From positions 2,906,001 to 2,970,000 of the forward strand of contig NC_083389.1 in the NCBI RefSeq assembly GCF_031755915.1: a DNA stretch of 64,000 bases, written 5' to 3'. A program made the translations under genes and the position numbers. The first letter of the stretch is position 1. Every line of letters starts with the position of its first letter. A model generated the notes under the pieces. That model ran no database searches. It saw only the letters and a program-made list of their open reading frames with translations, and was not told the DNA's origin. Below are positions 1 through 10,445 of this stretch, piece by piece. The stretch is from Ziziphus jujuba. Taxonomy: Eukaryota; Streptophyta; Magnoliopsida; Rosales; Rhamnaceae.

Positions 1-701
1 TTACACAAAGGAAATAACCAAGTTTACCTGAAATAATCATCAATGAAAGCAACATAGAAATGGTATTTTTTATGTGGAAAATGTTGGGGCTCTTAAATAT
101 CACAATGGATCTTTTCTAAAGAAAACAATGAAATTTTATTAGATAAAGAAAAAGGAAGTTTGCAGCTCTTCCCTAATTGACAACTAGCACGAACATTGAA
201 CTTATTTATCCAGCTAAAAACATTAATAACATTATTGGAATGTAAACTTTTTAAAGCCCTTAAACTGGGATGTCCTAAGCATTGTTGCCAAAGATCTGTC
301 GAGGGCTTTGTTGCACTTAAAGCATGATGCTTTCCTTCATTCAGAACGTGTAGCTTTCCCTTCTTATACCCTATTGCTATGATTCTTTTATTGTAGTCCT
401 TCGTCATAAAACCATTGGATGAGAATTCCAAAATACAATCATTATCTGTTATTAGTTGACTAATTGATAAGAGGTTCTTTTTCAATTCTGGAACTACAAG
501 AACATTTTGAAGATCTAACAATCCATTTTCAGTGTTCAGTTTAGCATTACCAATGTGAGATATTGCAAGGCTATTCCCTTTACCGACATATATACTATCA
601 CTACCTTTATTAGGATAAGAATTACTTATTTTACCATTATCATTTGTCATGTGTGCAGTGGCACCCGAATCTACATAGAAGTGGATCGGAGTTGTTTGCA
701 A
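1..701 (-). pseudogene. Ty1/copia pol fragment: protease, GAG-pre-integrase and integrase start
   Basis: This is the 5' part of copia pol, read leftwards and running off the window. A 202-codon open stretch (701 to 93) starts just before the aspartic protease motif VDSGATAHM. It continues with the protease body and the GAG-pre-integrase signature (LWQQCLGHPSLRALKSL). It ends at a TAA in place of the usual Trp of the integrase start (IHCDI then stop). Integrase sequence resumes after the stop (PHKKYHFYVAFIDDY), so the gene is broken. The gag it belongs to lies beyond gypsy element A, at 7327-7370 and 10446-11336. The protease frame is also offset by one base from the gag tail just upstream (702-758). 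Confidence 0.85.
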
Positions 702-753
702 TGTTGAGTGTTGCTAGTGCTTTTGGGATGTTATCCTTGATATATGAATGATC

Positions 754-758
754 AAACC
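754..758. repeat. Target-site duplication of gypsy A, left copy (AAACC)
   Basis: AAACC directly abuts the TG of the left LTR. It is repeated at 7327-7331 directly after the CA of the right LTR. Five-base duplications are normal for Ty3/gypsy integrase. The sequence is part of the copia gag. Confidence 0.9.
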
Positions 759-1902
759 TGATACGAACCTAGGACGACCTGCTCCTAAACCCGTATTATA
801 TTAGCCCGGATCTTTAATTAAGTTCAAGTTCTAATGGAATGGACCTCAACCCCTAACCAACCTGTGGTTAGAAACCTTGGTATAATGTAGACGCCACAAT
901 AGGGGATGGAAAACCTATTGATAAGTCAAGCTAAAACAACCAATTCTCTAATGGTGTTTTAGGTGTTCTCAAAGAACAAAGAGATAATTAATCTCACAAG
1001 TATTTTCTTAGTCAAATCAAAGTTTTCAAAGTTATATTATTAATGAAAAATAAGCCTTTAAATAGGCTTTGAAAGAAACAAAAATAAACCCTAAAAACCC
1101 TAGGAAAAACCGGCCACACAATGAAGAAGTCTACCTTGGCCGAAACTTTCCTTTTCCTAAACTAATTTGGATTAATTAATTCCTTTATTTTTGAATTAGG
1201 AATTAATTAATTTACAATGAAAATAATAAAATAAAAACTTTCCTAAACTTATTTGTCCAGAAAATAAACAAATAAAAACTAAAAATAATGGTAGTTTCCT
1301 AAAAACAAAAAGTAAAATAAAATTAGGAAACTAAAATACTAGCTTTTTGACCAAATTGACTTTGACCAATCTTTGACCAAATTGGGCTCCAAATCAGCTT
1401 CAATATGTTTTGTAGGATTCCAAATAAGCTTATTGTGAAGTTCCTCACGTTGCCCTTGCTTGGAAGTATGAGAAAAGGCTAATACAGTAAAATACAGTAA
1501 AGCCAGCAAGGAATACAGCAAATCTGGCCTTTCCTCCTCCTTGTGCGTAAACCACCTTGTTGGTCGGCTTTGAAGCTACTTTGGCTGGTTTCTATGACTC
1601 ATCCTCCATATGAATTGAACCCATAAGGATGGGGTTCCAATTCATACAACCCGGCCTCTTTATTATCACCAAAACCGTCACCCGACCCTGTTTTGGCTTC
1701 TATTGCTTGTATGAATAAAACAGGCCTTGATTCTTTAGATGTGGCCAACCCCTCTTGACTATGACTTATTCCTTGTATGAAGACAGCAAGATTGTCCTTG
1801 AACTTCTTGGCTTGGGCCCTAGTGATAGGTCCCACCTTCATTTGTAATGGGTCAGCACCCCAGCGGGTTGTCGGTCGAGCAATCTCGGGTGGATTCGCAT
1901 CA
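759..1902 (-). repeat. 3' LTR of gypsy A
   Basis: On the minus strand the LTR starts TGATGCGAATCC and ends TTCGTATCA. It carries the TATA-like TATTTAAA shared by all LTRs of this family in the window. Its first 304 bp (1902 to 1599) also encode the last ~100 codons of the pol frame. It is about 1% diverged from the partner LTR at 6183-7326. Confidence 0.95.
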
Positions 1903-2999
1903 TTCCCCTCCTCTTGAAAAGGATTTGTCCTCAAATCAAAGTCATCACCTGCAGCAAAAGGAGATAAATCAGCAACATTAAAGGAGGCACTAACATTATA
2001 CTCACCCGGTAGATCAAGCTTGTAAGCATTGTCGTTTATCCTCTCCAAAACTTGAAAAGGTCCATCACCCCTCGTCATGAGTTTTGATTTCCTTTGTTCG
2101 GGAAATCTTTCCTTTCGTAAGTGCAACCAAATCAATTCTCCTGGGTCAAACACTATTACAAAAAAATCTAGAAATACATGATCATCTTTGCAAAAATCAC
2201 ATTTTTCAATGTTAGCAAACAATCTTTCCTTTCTAAGAACTTGCAAAACTTGCCTAAGTTGATCCACATGGTCATCCAAATTTCGGCTATATATTATAAT
2301 GTCATCAAAATAAACAACCACAAATTTACCAATAAATGGATGCATTACATGATTCATAAGCCTCATGAAAATACTAGGTGCATTGGATAATCCAAAAGGC
2401 ATAACTAACCATTCATACAGCCCATATTTAGTTTTGAATGCGGTTTTCCATTCATCACCTTCTTTCATCCTAATTTGGTGATAACCACTCCTAAGATCAA
2501 TTTTTGTAAACATGCAAGCACCATGCAACTCATCAAGCATATCATCTAACCTAGGAATGGGATGTCTATATTTGATGGTAATATTATTTATAGCCCTACA
2601 ATCAACACACATTCTCCAAGAACCATCCTTTTTAGGTACCAACAAAACAGGAACAGCACATGGACTTAAACTCTCACGAATATATCCTTTATCAAGCAAA
2701 TCACTTACCTGTTTTTGCAGCTCCTTTGTTTCTTTGGGATTGCTCCTATAAGCTGGTCTATTTGGTATGGAAGCCCCTGGAACAAAGTCAATTTGATGTT
2801 CTATCCCTTGAATAGGTGGTAGTCCACTTGGAATCTCATTTGGGAAGACATCTCCAAATTCCTTCAAAAGAGAAATCATTGAACTTGGCAATTCAAGTTC
2901 TTCAAAGTTAGTTTGATCATTAAAATAATTTTCTTTGTAAAGCATGACCAGCAAAGGTTTCTTACACTCAATAACCTTATTAATATCCCCTAAACTCAA
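1599..2999 (-). CDS. pol: Shortened gypsy pol: reverse transcriptase fused to integrase C-terminus
   Basis: This 466-codon frame begins at TTG, overlapping the gag stop by the four bases TTGA. Residues ~40-100 are the linker before RT. Residues ~105-275 are the RT core, with [18 protein letters not shown], the palm motif [12 protein letters not shown] and catalytic YFDD at 230-233. At about residue 281 the RT sequence (KDDHVFLDF) jumps to the integrase tail ([24 protein letters not shown]), so the RT thumb, RNase H, integrase zinc finger and DDE core are gone, yet the frame stays open. Residues ~366-466 lie in the 3' LTR and include [15 protein letters not shown]. In relatives C and D gag and pol are one frame across this point, so the TTG start probably marks an indel in the purine run at 3010-3050 rather than a true start. 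Confidence 0.85.
   Translation of the reverse strand: MSLGDINKVIECKKPLLVMLYKENYFNDQTNFEELELPSSMISLLKEFGDVFPNEIPSGLPPIQGIEHQIDFVPGASIPNRPAYRSNPKETKELQKQVSDLLDKGYIRESLSPCAVPVLLVPKKDGSWRMCVDCRAINNITIKYRHPIPRLDDMLDELHGACMFTKIDLRSGYHQIRMKEGDEWKTAFKTKYGLYEWLVMPFGLSNAPSIFMRLMNHVMHPFIGKFVVVYFDDIIIYSRNLDDHVDQLRQVLQVLRKERLFANIEKCDFCKDDHVFLDFFVIVFDPGELIWLHLRKERFPEQRKSKLMTRGDGPFQVLERINDNAYKLDLPGEYNVSASFNVADLSPFAAGDDFDLRTNPFQEEGNDANPPEIARPTTRWGADPLQMKVGPITRAQAKKFKDNLAVFIQGISHSQEGLATSKESRPVLFIQAIEAKTGSGDGFGDNKEAGLYELEPHPYGFNSYGG
1903..1915 (-). other. Polypurine tract of gypsy A
   Basis: The minus strand reads AAGAGGAGGGGAA immediately before the TG of the 3' LTR. This is the position and composition expected of the plus-strand DNA primer in reverse transcription. 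Element C has the same tract at 54567-54579. Confidence 0.9.
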
Positions 3000-5053
3000 A
3001 TAAAAATTCTGGTTTTCCTCTCTTTTCTTTCTTTTCTTTTTCTTTCCTCGGTTTGGCTCTCATTGGCGGAAATTTCCAGTTTTTTTGTGCTCTCGGGTTT
3101 GCTCTCTTTTCTCACCCCTCTCTCAGCTTTTTCTTGGTCTTTCCACTCAATATGAACCTTAGAAACCTTACCTTGGTTAGCAACCTCAATCTTACCTTCT
3201 TGGAAGGATGGTGAAGCCGTTGGTGCCATACTTGCTTTTTCTTTAAGCTTTTCGGCTTCTCTCCTTTGTTGCATTTGTAATTGGTCTTTGTAAACCTCTT
3301 TAGGAGATAATGGTTCCAGCTTGACCTTCTTCCCTTTAAACCTGAAAACAATACTATTTTCTCGACCAAAATGAGTAGTATCTTTATCAAATTGCCATGG
3401 TCTACCTAATAGTATATGTCCAGCAATCATGGGTACAATATCACATAAAACTACATCCTCATATCTACCTATGTTAAATTTTACTTTGGCTTGTTTGTTT
3501 ACTTTCATCTCACCACTATCATTAAGCCATTGTAATCTATAAGGTTCTGGATGTTTAATTGTTTTCAAGCCTAATTTATCAACTACAAGATTACTTATCA
3601 CATTAGTACAACTCCCACTATCTATAATCATGCTACAAATTTTACCTTGTATTTCGCAGCGAGTATGGAAGATGTTTTCTCTTTTTATCTGCTCTTCATC
3701 TTTATAGACAGCAAGTACTCTCCTTGAAACCAAGCTCAACTCAGCATTAGATGTATCTACAGGTTCGGCTTCATCTTCATTGCAATCCTCCTCTCGCTCG
3801 GTTTCAGCTCCACTTTCTTCACTTGCGGATTCCAGCTCACCATCACCCTTTAATACCATGATTCTTCTATTTGGGCATTGGCTGGATATGTGTCCTCTTC
3901 CTTGGCACTTAAAACAAATTATTTCTCTAGATTTTTGAGGTTTAGGATCAGATTTTATCTCACCTCTAAGTGCTTGGACAGATTCGGTCTTGACCTCCCT
4001 TCTTGGCCTGTTGGTAGATTCTTCTCCTAATTTCGGCCTCAACTTGTTTTCATAAGTGGAATTGTTTTTCCAGCCACTTGAACTTGTCTTTCCACTGCTA
4101 GAAACTCCTCCAAACCGTGTACTAACACCCCTCCTCTTGAATTGGTTCTCAAGCTTAATGGCTACATGCAACATCTCCTCCAATTCCAAGTATTGTTGTA
4201 ATTCAAGTTGGTTGGCAATGTCACGGTTTAACCCTCCAAGAAATCTTGCCATTGTTGCCTCCCTATCCTCCCTCATGTTTAACCTCATCATTAACATCTC
4301 CATCTCTTTGTAATAATCCTCCACGGACCTACTTCCTTGAGACAAAGATTGAAGCCTTTGATGCAGCAACCTTTGGTAATGAGATGGTACAAACCGCTTT
4401 CTCATGGCTCCTTTCATTTGACGCCATGTTGTAATCAAGTCATCACCAACCCTCCTTCGGGTGCTTTGCTCATTTATCCACCATTGGAGTGCATAATGGC
4501 CAAACTCCATTGCTGCCAACTTCACCTTCTTACCTTCCGAATAGTTGTGGCAGTCAAAAATCATCTCCATTTTCTCTTCCCACTCCAAATAAGCTTCGGG
4601 ATCACTTTTACCCATAAAAGGTGGAATATTAACCTTGATATTTCCCAAATCTTCATCTATATCTTCCCTCCTATATCTCCCATAGCCAGCTCTATCTTGG
4701 ACAGCAAAGGTTTCATCCATACCTTCCTCAAAGTCACCGTCGAATGGATCCTCATCAAATTCCTCTCTCGGCCTCTCGTGACCTCCTCGTCCTCGGCCTC
4801 GTCCTCCATGGAATTCTTGCCTATTTCTTGTATTCGGCCTTCCTTGTGAGGCTTCTAGTCTTCCCACTCTTTGATTTACATGCTCAAATTGAGCACTAAC
4901 CCGCTGTATTGATTCCAAAATAGCTCTCATGTCCACTTGGTCTCCACTCCCGGTAGCTCGGCCATGGAATGCTACGGACTCTTCCTCATTGATCCTTAAG
5001 GGTGGATCCCCTCTTCTTATTCTAGAATCTGCCATGTTAGTAAAATACTGCAA
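2996..5053 (-). CDS. gag: Gypsy A gag-protease polyprotein
   Basis: The 685-residue frame is intact. Residues ~85-95 are an RG-rich patch. Residues ~138-310 are the retrotransposon gag (capsid-like) domain, including [20 protein letters not shown] and the [18 protein letters not shown] helix. A CCHC zinc knuckle lies at 380-393 (C380, C383, H388, C393). An acidic linker (~405-435) leads to a retropepsin-like protease with active site DSGS at 478-481 and a downstream LLGRPW at 548-553. The tail (~590-685) is rich in Lys, Glu and Arg. Proteins of this type form the particle and process the polyprotein. The ATG at 5053 begins [11 protein letters not shown]. The same start is seen in element C, while D begins at the internal Met (MEDSR). 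The frame ends by frameshift just before pol. Confidence 0.92.
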   Translation of the reverse strand: MQYFTNMADSRIRRGDPPLRINEEESVAFHGRATGSGDQVDMRAILESIQRVSAQFEHVNQRVGRLEASQGRPNTRNRQEFHGGRGRGRGGHERPREEFDEDPFDGDFEEGMDETFAVQDRAGYGRYRREDIDEDLGNIKVNIPPFMGKSDPEAYLEWEEKMEMIFDCHNYSEGKKVKLAAMEFGHYALQWWINEQSTRRRVGDDLITTWRQMKGAMRKRFVPSHYQRLLHQRLQSLSQGSRSVEDYYKEMEMLMMRLNMREDREATMARFLGGLNRDIANQLELQQYLELEEMLHVAIKLENQFKRRGVSTRFGGVSSSGKTSSSGWKNNSTYENKLRPKLGEESTNRPRREVKTESVQALRGEIKSDPKPQKSREIICFKCQGRGHISSQCPNRRIMVLKGDGELESASEESGAETEREEDCNEDEAEPVDTSNAELSLVSRRVLAVYKDEEQIKRENIFHTRCEIQGKICSMIIDSGSCTNVISNLVVDKLGLKTIKHPEPYRLQWLNDSGEMKVNKQAKVKFNIGRYEDVVLCDIVPMIAGHILLGRPWQFDKDTTHFGRENSIVFRFKGKKVKLEPLSPKEVYKDQLQMQQRREAEKLKEKASMAPTASPSFQEGKIEVANQGKVSKVHIEWKDQEKAERGVRKESKPESTKKLEISANESQTEERKRKERKERKTRIFI

Positions 5054-6168
5054 AAATAAAATAAATCCTCACAATATTTACTCCCTCACGTGTTTCACTC
5101 AAACAAGGTCTCGACACTCGTGTTTGCTCACTAGTTTCGGCTTTTACCCTCTTTTAAGCTCACACACTCTTGCCTTTTTCCACTCAATGAATTATCTCAA
5201 AATTCTAATTAAAACACCCACAAAACAGCAATTAGATCACTAGTATGTTTTAATTAAACTTATCAACAAGACAGTAGCAAAAGTAGGCAATACCGAAAGA
5301 ATCCAACAAATCCTAATTTTTCGGCTTTCTAGACAAGAAAACACAAAATAATGGTAAAACGTTGGAATTTTTGAAAACTGCACCAGATGGTAGTAGATTA
5401 TGAGTTCAAGAATAAAATTCCAGGAAAAGAAATTCAAATACGATCAAGAATCAAAGAGAACAAAAATATAGAAAAGTGTTGGTTGTTGTTCTTGTAATTC
5501 AAGTTTTGTATCAATTCCTTTAACTAATTTTAATCCAAAAAAAATTTAATCACCCAAAATCCAAATATCCAGCAGCAAGAATAATTTCCCAGCAATTCAA
5601 ATATTGAATAAATAATCAAAAACCAGCAGCTCCAACAAATTTCCAGCAAACAAATCAAACTCCAACAAACTGAAATTTTTTTTTTTTTATTCGACTTTAC
5701 CTCTTCTTTCTTTTTTTTTTTTTTTCACTCACAGAACACAAACAACTGCAGTAGCAAGAATAATTACCAAAATTGCAATTCCAACTCCAAAACAAACACC
5801 AAACCCGTGACCTCCAAATAAACAAAATGTGCAGTTGTTTTTTTTTAAATGATGCCGCAAACTTCTTCTTCTTTTTTTTTTTTTTTTTTTTTTGAATATA
5901 TGAATGCAAATTTCTAAGACTAAAACAGCAAAGAAAAATCAACAAAAACAAAATTAACAAGAACAATGATAAAAGGCAACCAACAAACTAGGAAACAAAA
6001 ATACGATAAAACTAGGAAACCTAATTCAACTAGGAATGAATTTTTTTTTTTTTTTTAAGATGCTGAACGTGTATAGGATGGATGCAACCTTAACCTAATG
6101 CTAAAATTGCAGAATAACACAAAAACAAATAAAGCAAATAAAGATAGATCAAACCTGAACAAAATTTA
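5054..6168 (-). other. 5' leader of gypsy A
   Basis: Untranslated leader between primer binding site and gag. It is AT-rich and has several long A/T homopolymers (around 5677-5688, 5710-5725, 5872-5893 and 6042-6056 on the plus strand). The same leader is recognisable in C (57059-58087), D (63463-64000) and, in shortened form, E (52629-52738). Short open frames here are homopolymer artefacts. Confidence 0.8.
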
Positions 6169-6180
6169 GCTCTGATACCA
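6169..6180 (-). other. Primer binding site of gypsy A (initiator Met tRNA)
   Basis: The minus strand reads TGGTATCAGAGC two bases after the CA end of the 5' LTR. This is complementary to the 3' end of plant initiator-Met tRNA, the usual primer for these elements. C and F carry the same or nearly the same site. Confidence 0.93.
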
Positions 6181-6182
6181 AA

Positions 6183-7326
6183 TGATACGAACCTAGGACG
6201 ACCTGCTCCTAAACCCGTATTATATTAGCCCGGATCTTTAATTAAGTTCAAGTTCTAATGGAATGGACCTCAACCCCTAACCAACCTGTGGTTAGAAACC
6301 TTGGTATAATGTAGACGCCACAATAGGGGATGGAAAACCTATTGATAAGTCAAGTTAAAACAACCAATTCTCTAATGGTGTTTTAGGTGTTCTCAAAGAA
6401 CAAAGAGATAATTAATCTCACAAGTATTTTCTTAGTCAAATCAAAGTTTTCAAAGTTATATTATTAATGAAAAATAAGCCTTTAAATAGGCTTTGAAAGA
6501 AACAAAAATAAACCCTAAAAACCCTAGGAAAAACCGGCCACACAATGAAGAAGTCTACCTTGGCCGAAACTTTCCTTTTCCTAAACTAATTTGGATTAAT
6601 TAATTCCTTTATTTTTGAATTAGGAATTAATTAATTTACAATGAAAATAATAAAATAAAAACTTTCCTAAACTTATTTGTCCAGAAAATAAACAAATAAA
6701 AACTAAAAATAATGGTAGTTTCCTAAAAACAAAAAGTAAAATAAAATTAGGAAACTAAAATACTAGCTTTTTGACCAAATTGACTTTGACCAATCTTTGA
6801 CCAAATTGGGCTCCAAATCAGCTTCAATATGTTTTGTAGGATGCCAAATAAGCTTATTGTGAAGTTCCTCACGTTGCCCTTGCTTGGAAGTATGAGAAAA
6901 GGCTAATACAGTAAAATACAGTAAAGCCAGCAAGGAATACAGCAAATTCGGCCTTTCCTTCTCCTTGTGCGAAAACCACCTTGTTGGTCGGCTTTGAAGC
7001 TGGTTTGGCTGGTTTCTATGACTCATCCTCCATATGAATTGAACCCATAAGGATGGGGTTCCAATTCATACAACCCAGCCTCTTTATTATCACCAAAACC
7101 GTCACCCGACCCTGTTTTGGCTTCTATTGCTTGTATGAATAAAACAGGCCTTGATTCTTTAGATGTGGCCAACCCCTCTTGACTATGACTTATTCCTTGT
7201 ATGAAGACAGCAAGATTGTCCTTGAACTTCTTGGCTTGGGCCCTAGTGATAGGTCCCACCTTCATTTGTAATGGGTCAGCACCCCAGCGGGTTGTCGGTC
7301 TAGCAGTCTCGGGTGGATTCGCATCA
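6183..7326 (-). repeat. 5' LTR of gypsy A
   Basis: 1144 bp, bounded by TG and CA, followed inward by the tRNA primer site. It carries the LTR-encoded C-terminal pol peptide (frame 7023-7265) without its upstream gene. It should drive transcription towards lower coordinates. Confidence 0.95.
6481..6488 (-). promoter_or_regulatory. TATA-like box in the gypsy A 5' LTR
   Basis: The minus strand reads TATTTAAA within AGCCTATTTAAAGGC. The same block recurs in the solo LTR (16295-16302) and in the LTRs of B (~25240), F (~45945), C and D. Conservation across otherwise diverged LTRs fits a core promoter. The transcription start is not visible. Confidence 0.55.
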
Positions 7327-7370
7327 AAACCTATGCTAGCAATCTATGGCACTATGATTAAGTTGATCAC
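7327..7370 (-). pseudogene. Copia gag fragment between two insertions (zinc knuckle)
   Basis: These ~44 bases are all that separates gypsy A from the CACTA element. Read on the minus strand and joined to 10446 onward, they supply the last three ligands of a C-x2-C-x4-H-x4-C zinc knuckle, followed by a stop and HRFD. The first Cys lies across the CACTA insertion. Typical copia gag has such a knuckle followed by YRFDHSY. Confidence 0.75.
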
Positions 7371-7373
7371 ATA
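7371..7373. repeat. Target-site duplication of CACTA element, left copy (ATA)
   Basis: ATA precedes the left end TACTACAAAAAA and is repeated at 10446-10448 after the right end. Three-base duplications are the CACTA norm. Confidence 0.75.
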
Positions 7374-8040
7374 TACTACAAAAAATTTTGGCAACAACTA
7401 CACAACTAATTTGTCATATAAGGGCTATTTTTGTCACCTTATCACATTTACGTGGCAAAATTAGATCGTCTTGTGTTTGCTGTGATAGACCAATGACAAA
7501 GCAGTTTAATGAAAAAGTATGTAATTTGTCATCGAAAGAGCATGTAATTGTGAGAAAAAATATCTTTGTCATAGATTGGAGCTTTACCATCACATCGGTT
7601 TTTGTCATTTAACCCTCCTTTTTTTGTCATTGTATGTACACATTTTATTACCAATACAGTTGTAAGAAAAAATCATATGATTTGTCACTTAAAATGTCAG
7701 TGACACATTTGATTTGTCATTAAGCCTTTCCAATGATAAGTAAACAACTTTTTGTCACCGACTTGTTATGATATGACATAAACCATGGTTAAGTTATTCA
7801 ATGTCTCCGAAACTACCTTTTTTATTTGGTGCCAATAGTTTGTAACTAAAAATAATATATCAATTACCAATTTTATTTTTAAAAAATTGTTTTTTATTAG
7901 ATCTTACTAATTAATTATAATACCATTAATTATCATTAATAGATATAGAATAACACTTCTGAAATACAATTCACATAAAAGAATAATACTTTATTAAATG
8001 TTTATCTTGTACTACAAAATTCATTAAACACCAAATAATA

Positions 8041-8690
8041 CTAATATAATGTGTACCAAATACAATAAGATTACATTAAAAGAAAAATATAAACAAAAAT
8101 AGTTTGTAATTCTAGGGAAAAAGAATATATACATATATATATATATATAAGATGTTGTCTATACCCACTAAATCTTTACAATCTCCATCTTCCAATGCAG
8201 TTCATCGATATATTCTTCAAGGATCCTATATTATTGGAAAAAAAAAAAAGAAAGAATCATTTAATAGAAATCTAATTTAATTAGCAAGGAGAAAAGAACA
8301 AGCTCAAGACTTCTTAAGTTCGTATAAGTTGGCAATCCTTTACCTGCCAAGCATTCCCACCTCTTTTTCGATGTGGGTCAATCTGACCCCATTCCATTGG
8401 TCATTTACCTTTTCCAAAGGAATAATCATATTTAGCTATTACAGACAAAGTGTGAAAGTTATAGCTCATATTACTATATATACGCTTGAATATTTATATA
8501 TATATATATATATAATATACTATGCAAGGTGTACCAAATACAATAAGCTTACACTAAAAAAGAAAAAATAAAGAAAAACATTCTCTGTTTCTTGGGGGGG
8601 AATATGATTGTTGCCTATACTGTCTAACTAATGTCCATCTCCATCTTTCAAAGTAGCAATCATCTCCAAAGATCCTAAATAAAAAAAAAA
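8041..8690. repeat. Internal ~490-bp tandem duplication in the CACTA element
   Basis: GTGTACCAAATACAATAAG occurs at about 8040 and 8529, each followed by a similar block containing CCATCTTCCAA or CCATCTTTCAA and a GGATCCTA or GATCCTAAA end. The copies are diverged and contain AT microsatellites. No coding potential is evident. Confidence 0.5.
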
Positions 8691-10027
8691 TGAATGAAAT
8701 ATATTGAGCATATATAATTGACCTTCTTCATTAATGATGTTTTTCACCATGTTCCTTAGAATCATTGAGCTAAACATACTCAATTACATCTGGTCAATTA
8801 CATCTAGAACTAACAACATATATACATATATAGTCATGGTGAAGAAATAAACTGAGCTTGGAGAAAACCAATAACAAAAGCATACAATATCATGCATCGA
8901 ATACTATCATATATAGTTGACAGTATCCTTGAATGAAAATTCCATTCTAATTCCAAGAAAAATCATTGTTCAAAAAAGGCAAAATCTTAAATAACCAACA
9001 ATAATGGACAAACTATATAACAAAGTGAAGCTTGTGAAGGGAGTAACAAGTTTATGAGCTTTATTTGCTCAACGGTGGCTGCCAGTGACCGTAGACTTTG
9101 CTTGAAGTTTGCTGTGAAAGTGGATTCCTTCATACTTTGCAAATGAGCAAATTTCGAGCCAATCTAAGCTTCGATTCGAGCTCAATAGTCCAATAATGGT
9201 GGAAAATGTAGGCCCTAAGATCTTAGAACCACTGATTTCCAGCAATCAAACTGAAATAGTGATCGCCTGTGTTTAGCTCTTCCCCAGTGCATCGGGTAGT
9301 CATTTAGAGTATTCTCACCATGGTTCGGTCATTGGTAGACTGGGCTTAGTGACCGAGGTGGTGGTATGGTGGATCGGCATCAAGATTGGAGCAATTTTCC
9401 AGTGGAAGTCCAGCCTGCATGGGTTTTGTAAAGCATCGAGGCTGCTAGCTAGAGAAGAAGATAGCTTCCTCGAGGAAGGTATCCTTTACTTTATATTTAT
9501 ATTTAAATTAGTTACAAAAAATATTTGTCACCATTGCCATCAAATAAATTAAAAAAAATTTCCCTCCAAAGAGCAATTAGTTACAAATATAGGTGACAAA
9601 ATTTATATGTAATAACAGAAATTTTTCCCACTAATCGCCTATGTACTTTGACAAGTTTTCATTTGTCATAGTATTATCTAAAGTTATCTGTGACATCCAA
9701 TATCTTTGTCAGCGTTATCTATTTAGTAAAATTAGTTACAAATGTAAAATATTTGTCACCATTGACATCAAATAAATTCAAAAAATATTGCCTTCAAAGG
9801 GCAATTAGTTATAAATGTAGATGACAAAATAAGAATTTATCACTAATTAAATGATCCAATCATTAAATGTGAGAAAGAAAATTTTTGTCACTAATCGCCT
9901 ATATAAACTAACTAGTTTTTATTTGTCACAGTGGTATCTAAAGTTATCAGTGACACCTAATATTTTAAATTAGTTACAAACATAAAATTTTGTCACCACT
10001 AACATCAAATATATTCAAAAAAATATT

Positions 10028-10381
10028 GCCTCCAAACTTTAAAGGGTAATTAGTTACAAAAGTAGGTGACAAAGTAAGAATTTATCACTAATTAAATGAC
10101 TCAATCACTAAACATGACAAAGAAAATTTTTGTCAAAAAAGTTTTGCCTCCATACTTTAAAGGGCAATTAGTTACAAAAGTAGGTGACAAAGTAAGAATT
10201 TATCACTAATTAAATGACTCAACCACTAAACATTACAAAGAAAATTTTTGTCAAAAAATTTTTGCCTCCATACTTTAAAGGGCAATTAGTTACAAAAGTA
10301 GGTGACAAAATAACAATTTATTACTAATTAAATGACCCAATCACTAAACATGACAAAGAAAATTTGCCACTAATTGCCTAT
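10028..10381. repeat. Three 118-bp tandem repeats in the CACTA right subterminal region
   Basis: The phrase GCCTCCATACTTTAAAGGG (or close variant) begins at 10028, 10146 and 10264, a strict 118-bp period. Each unit contains GTGACAAA and TTTGTCA words. A more diverged unit precedes them near 9789. Confidence 0.8.
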
Positions 10382-10445
10382 ATAAAGTGATAAATTTCTT
10401 TTGTCACTAGGATTTTTGTAGTCATTGCCCAGATTTTTTGTAGTG

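Larger units (their letters stand above)
759..7326 (-). mobile_element. Complete Ty3/gypsy LTR retrotransposon A (non-autonomous, deleted pol)
   Basis: This 6568-bp element is read right to left. Its parts are a 5' LTR at 6183-7326, a primer binding site at 6169-6180, a leader of about 1.1 kb, gag-protease at 2996-5053, a shortened pol at 1599-2999, a polypurine tract at 1903-1915 and a 3' LTR at 759-1902. Both LTRs are 1144 bp and differ at about eleven positions by eye with no length change, so insertion is recent. The 5-bp duplication AAACC flanks it. It sits in the gag-protease region of an older copia element. RNase H and the integrase zinc and DDE domains are missing, so movement would need an autonomous relative. 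Confidence 0.95.
7374..10445. mobile_element. Non-autonomous CACTA (En/Spm-like) transposon, 3.07 kb
   Basis: The right end, read inward, begins CACTACAAAAAATCTGGGCA. The left end begins TACTACAAAAAATTTTGGCA, the same terminus with one mutated base. A 3-bp ATA duplication flanks it, and it splits the copia gag zinc knuckle. Both subterminal zones are full of TTTGTCAC and GTGACAAA words in both directions, the expected transposase-binding type of repeat. I find no transposase domain, so it depended on another element. A GC-richer island lies at about 9040-9480. Confidence 0.85.

Noticed and set aside
2996..3010. Canonical -1 slippery heptamer at the gag-pol overlap of A
   Set aside because: The bases before the stop (AATTTTTATTTGA) do not fit X-XXY-YYZ in the gag frame, and relatives are simply in frame.
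4337..4849. 170-residue open frame on the plus strand opposite gag of element A
   Set aside because: It is antisense to an intact gag with clear domains, has no recognisable motif, and similar antisense frames appear opposite gag in C (56418-56873) and D (62849-63241) only because the sense protein is conserved.
7023..7265. Independent gene in the 5' LTR of A
   Set aside because: It is the LTR copy of the pol C-terminal end and has no start context of its own.
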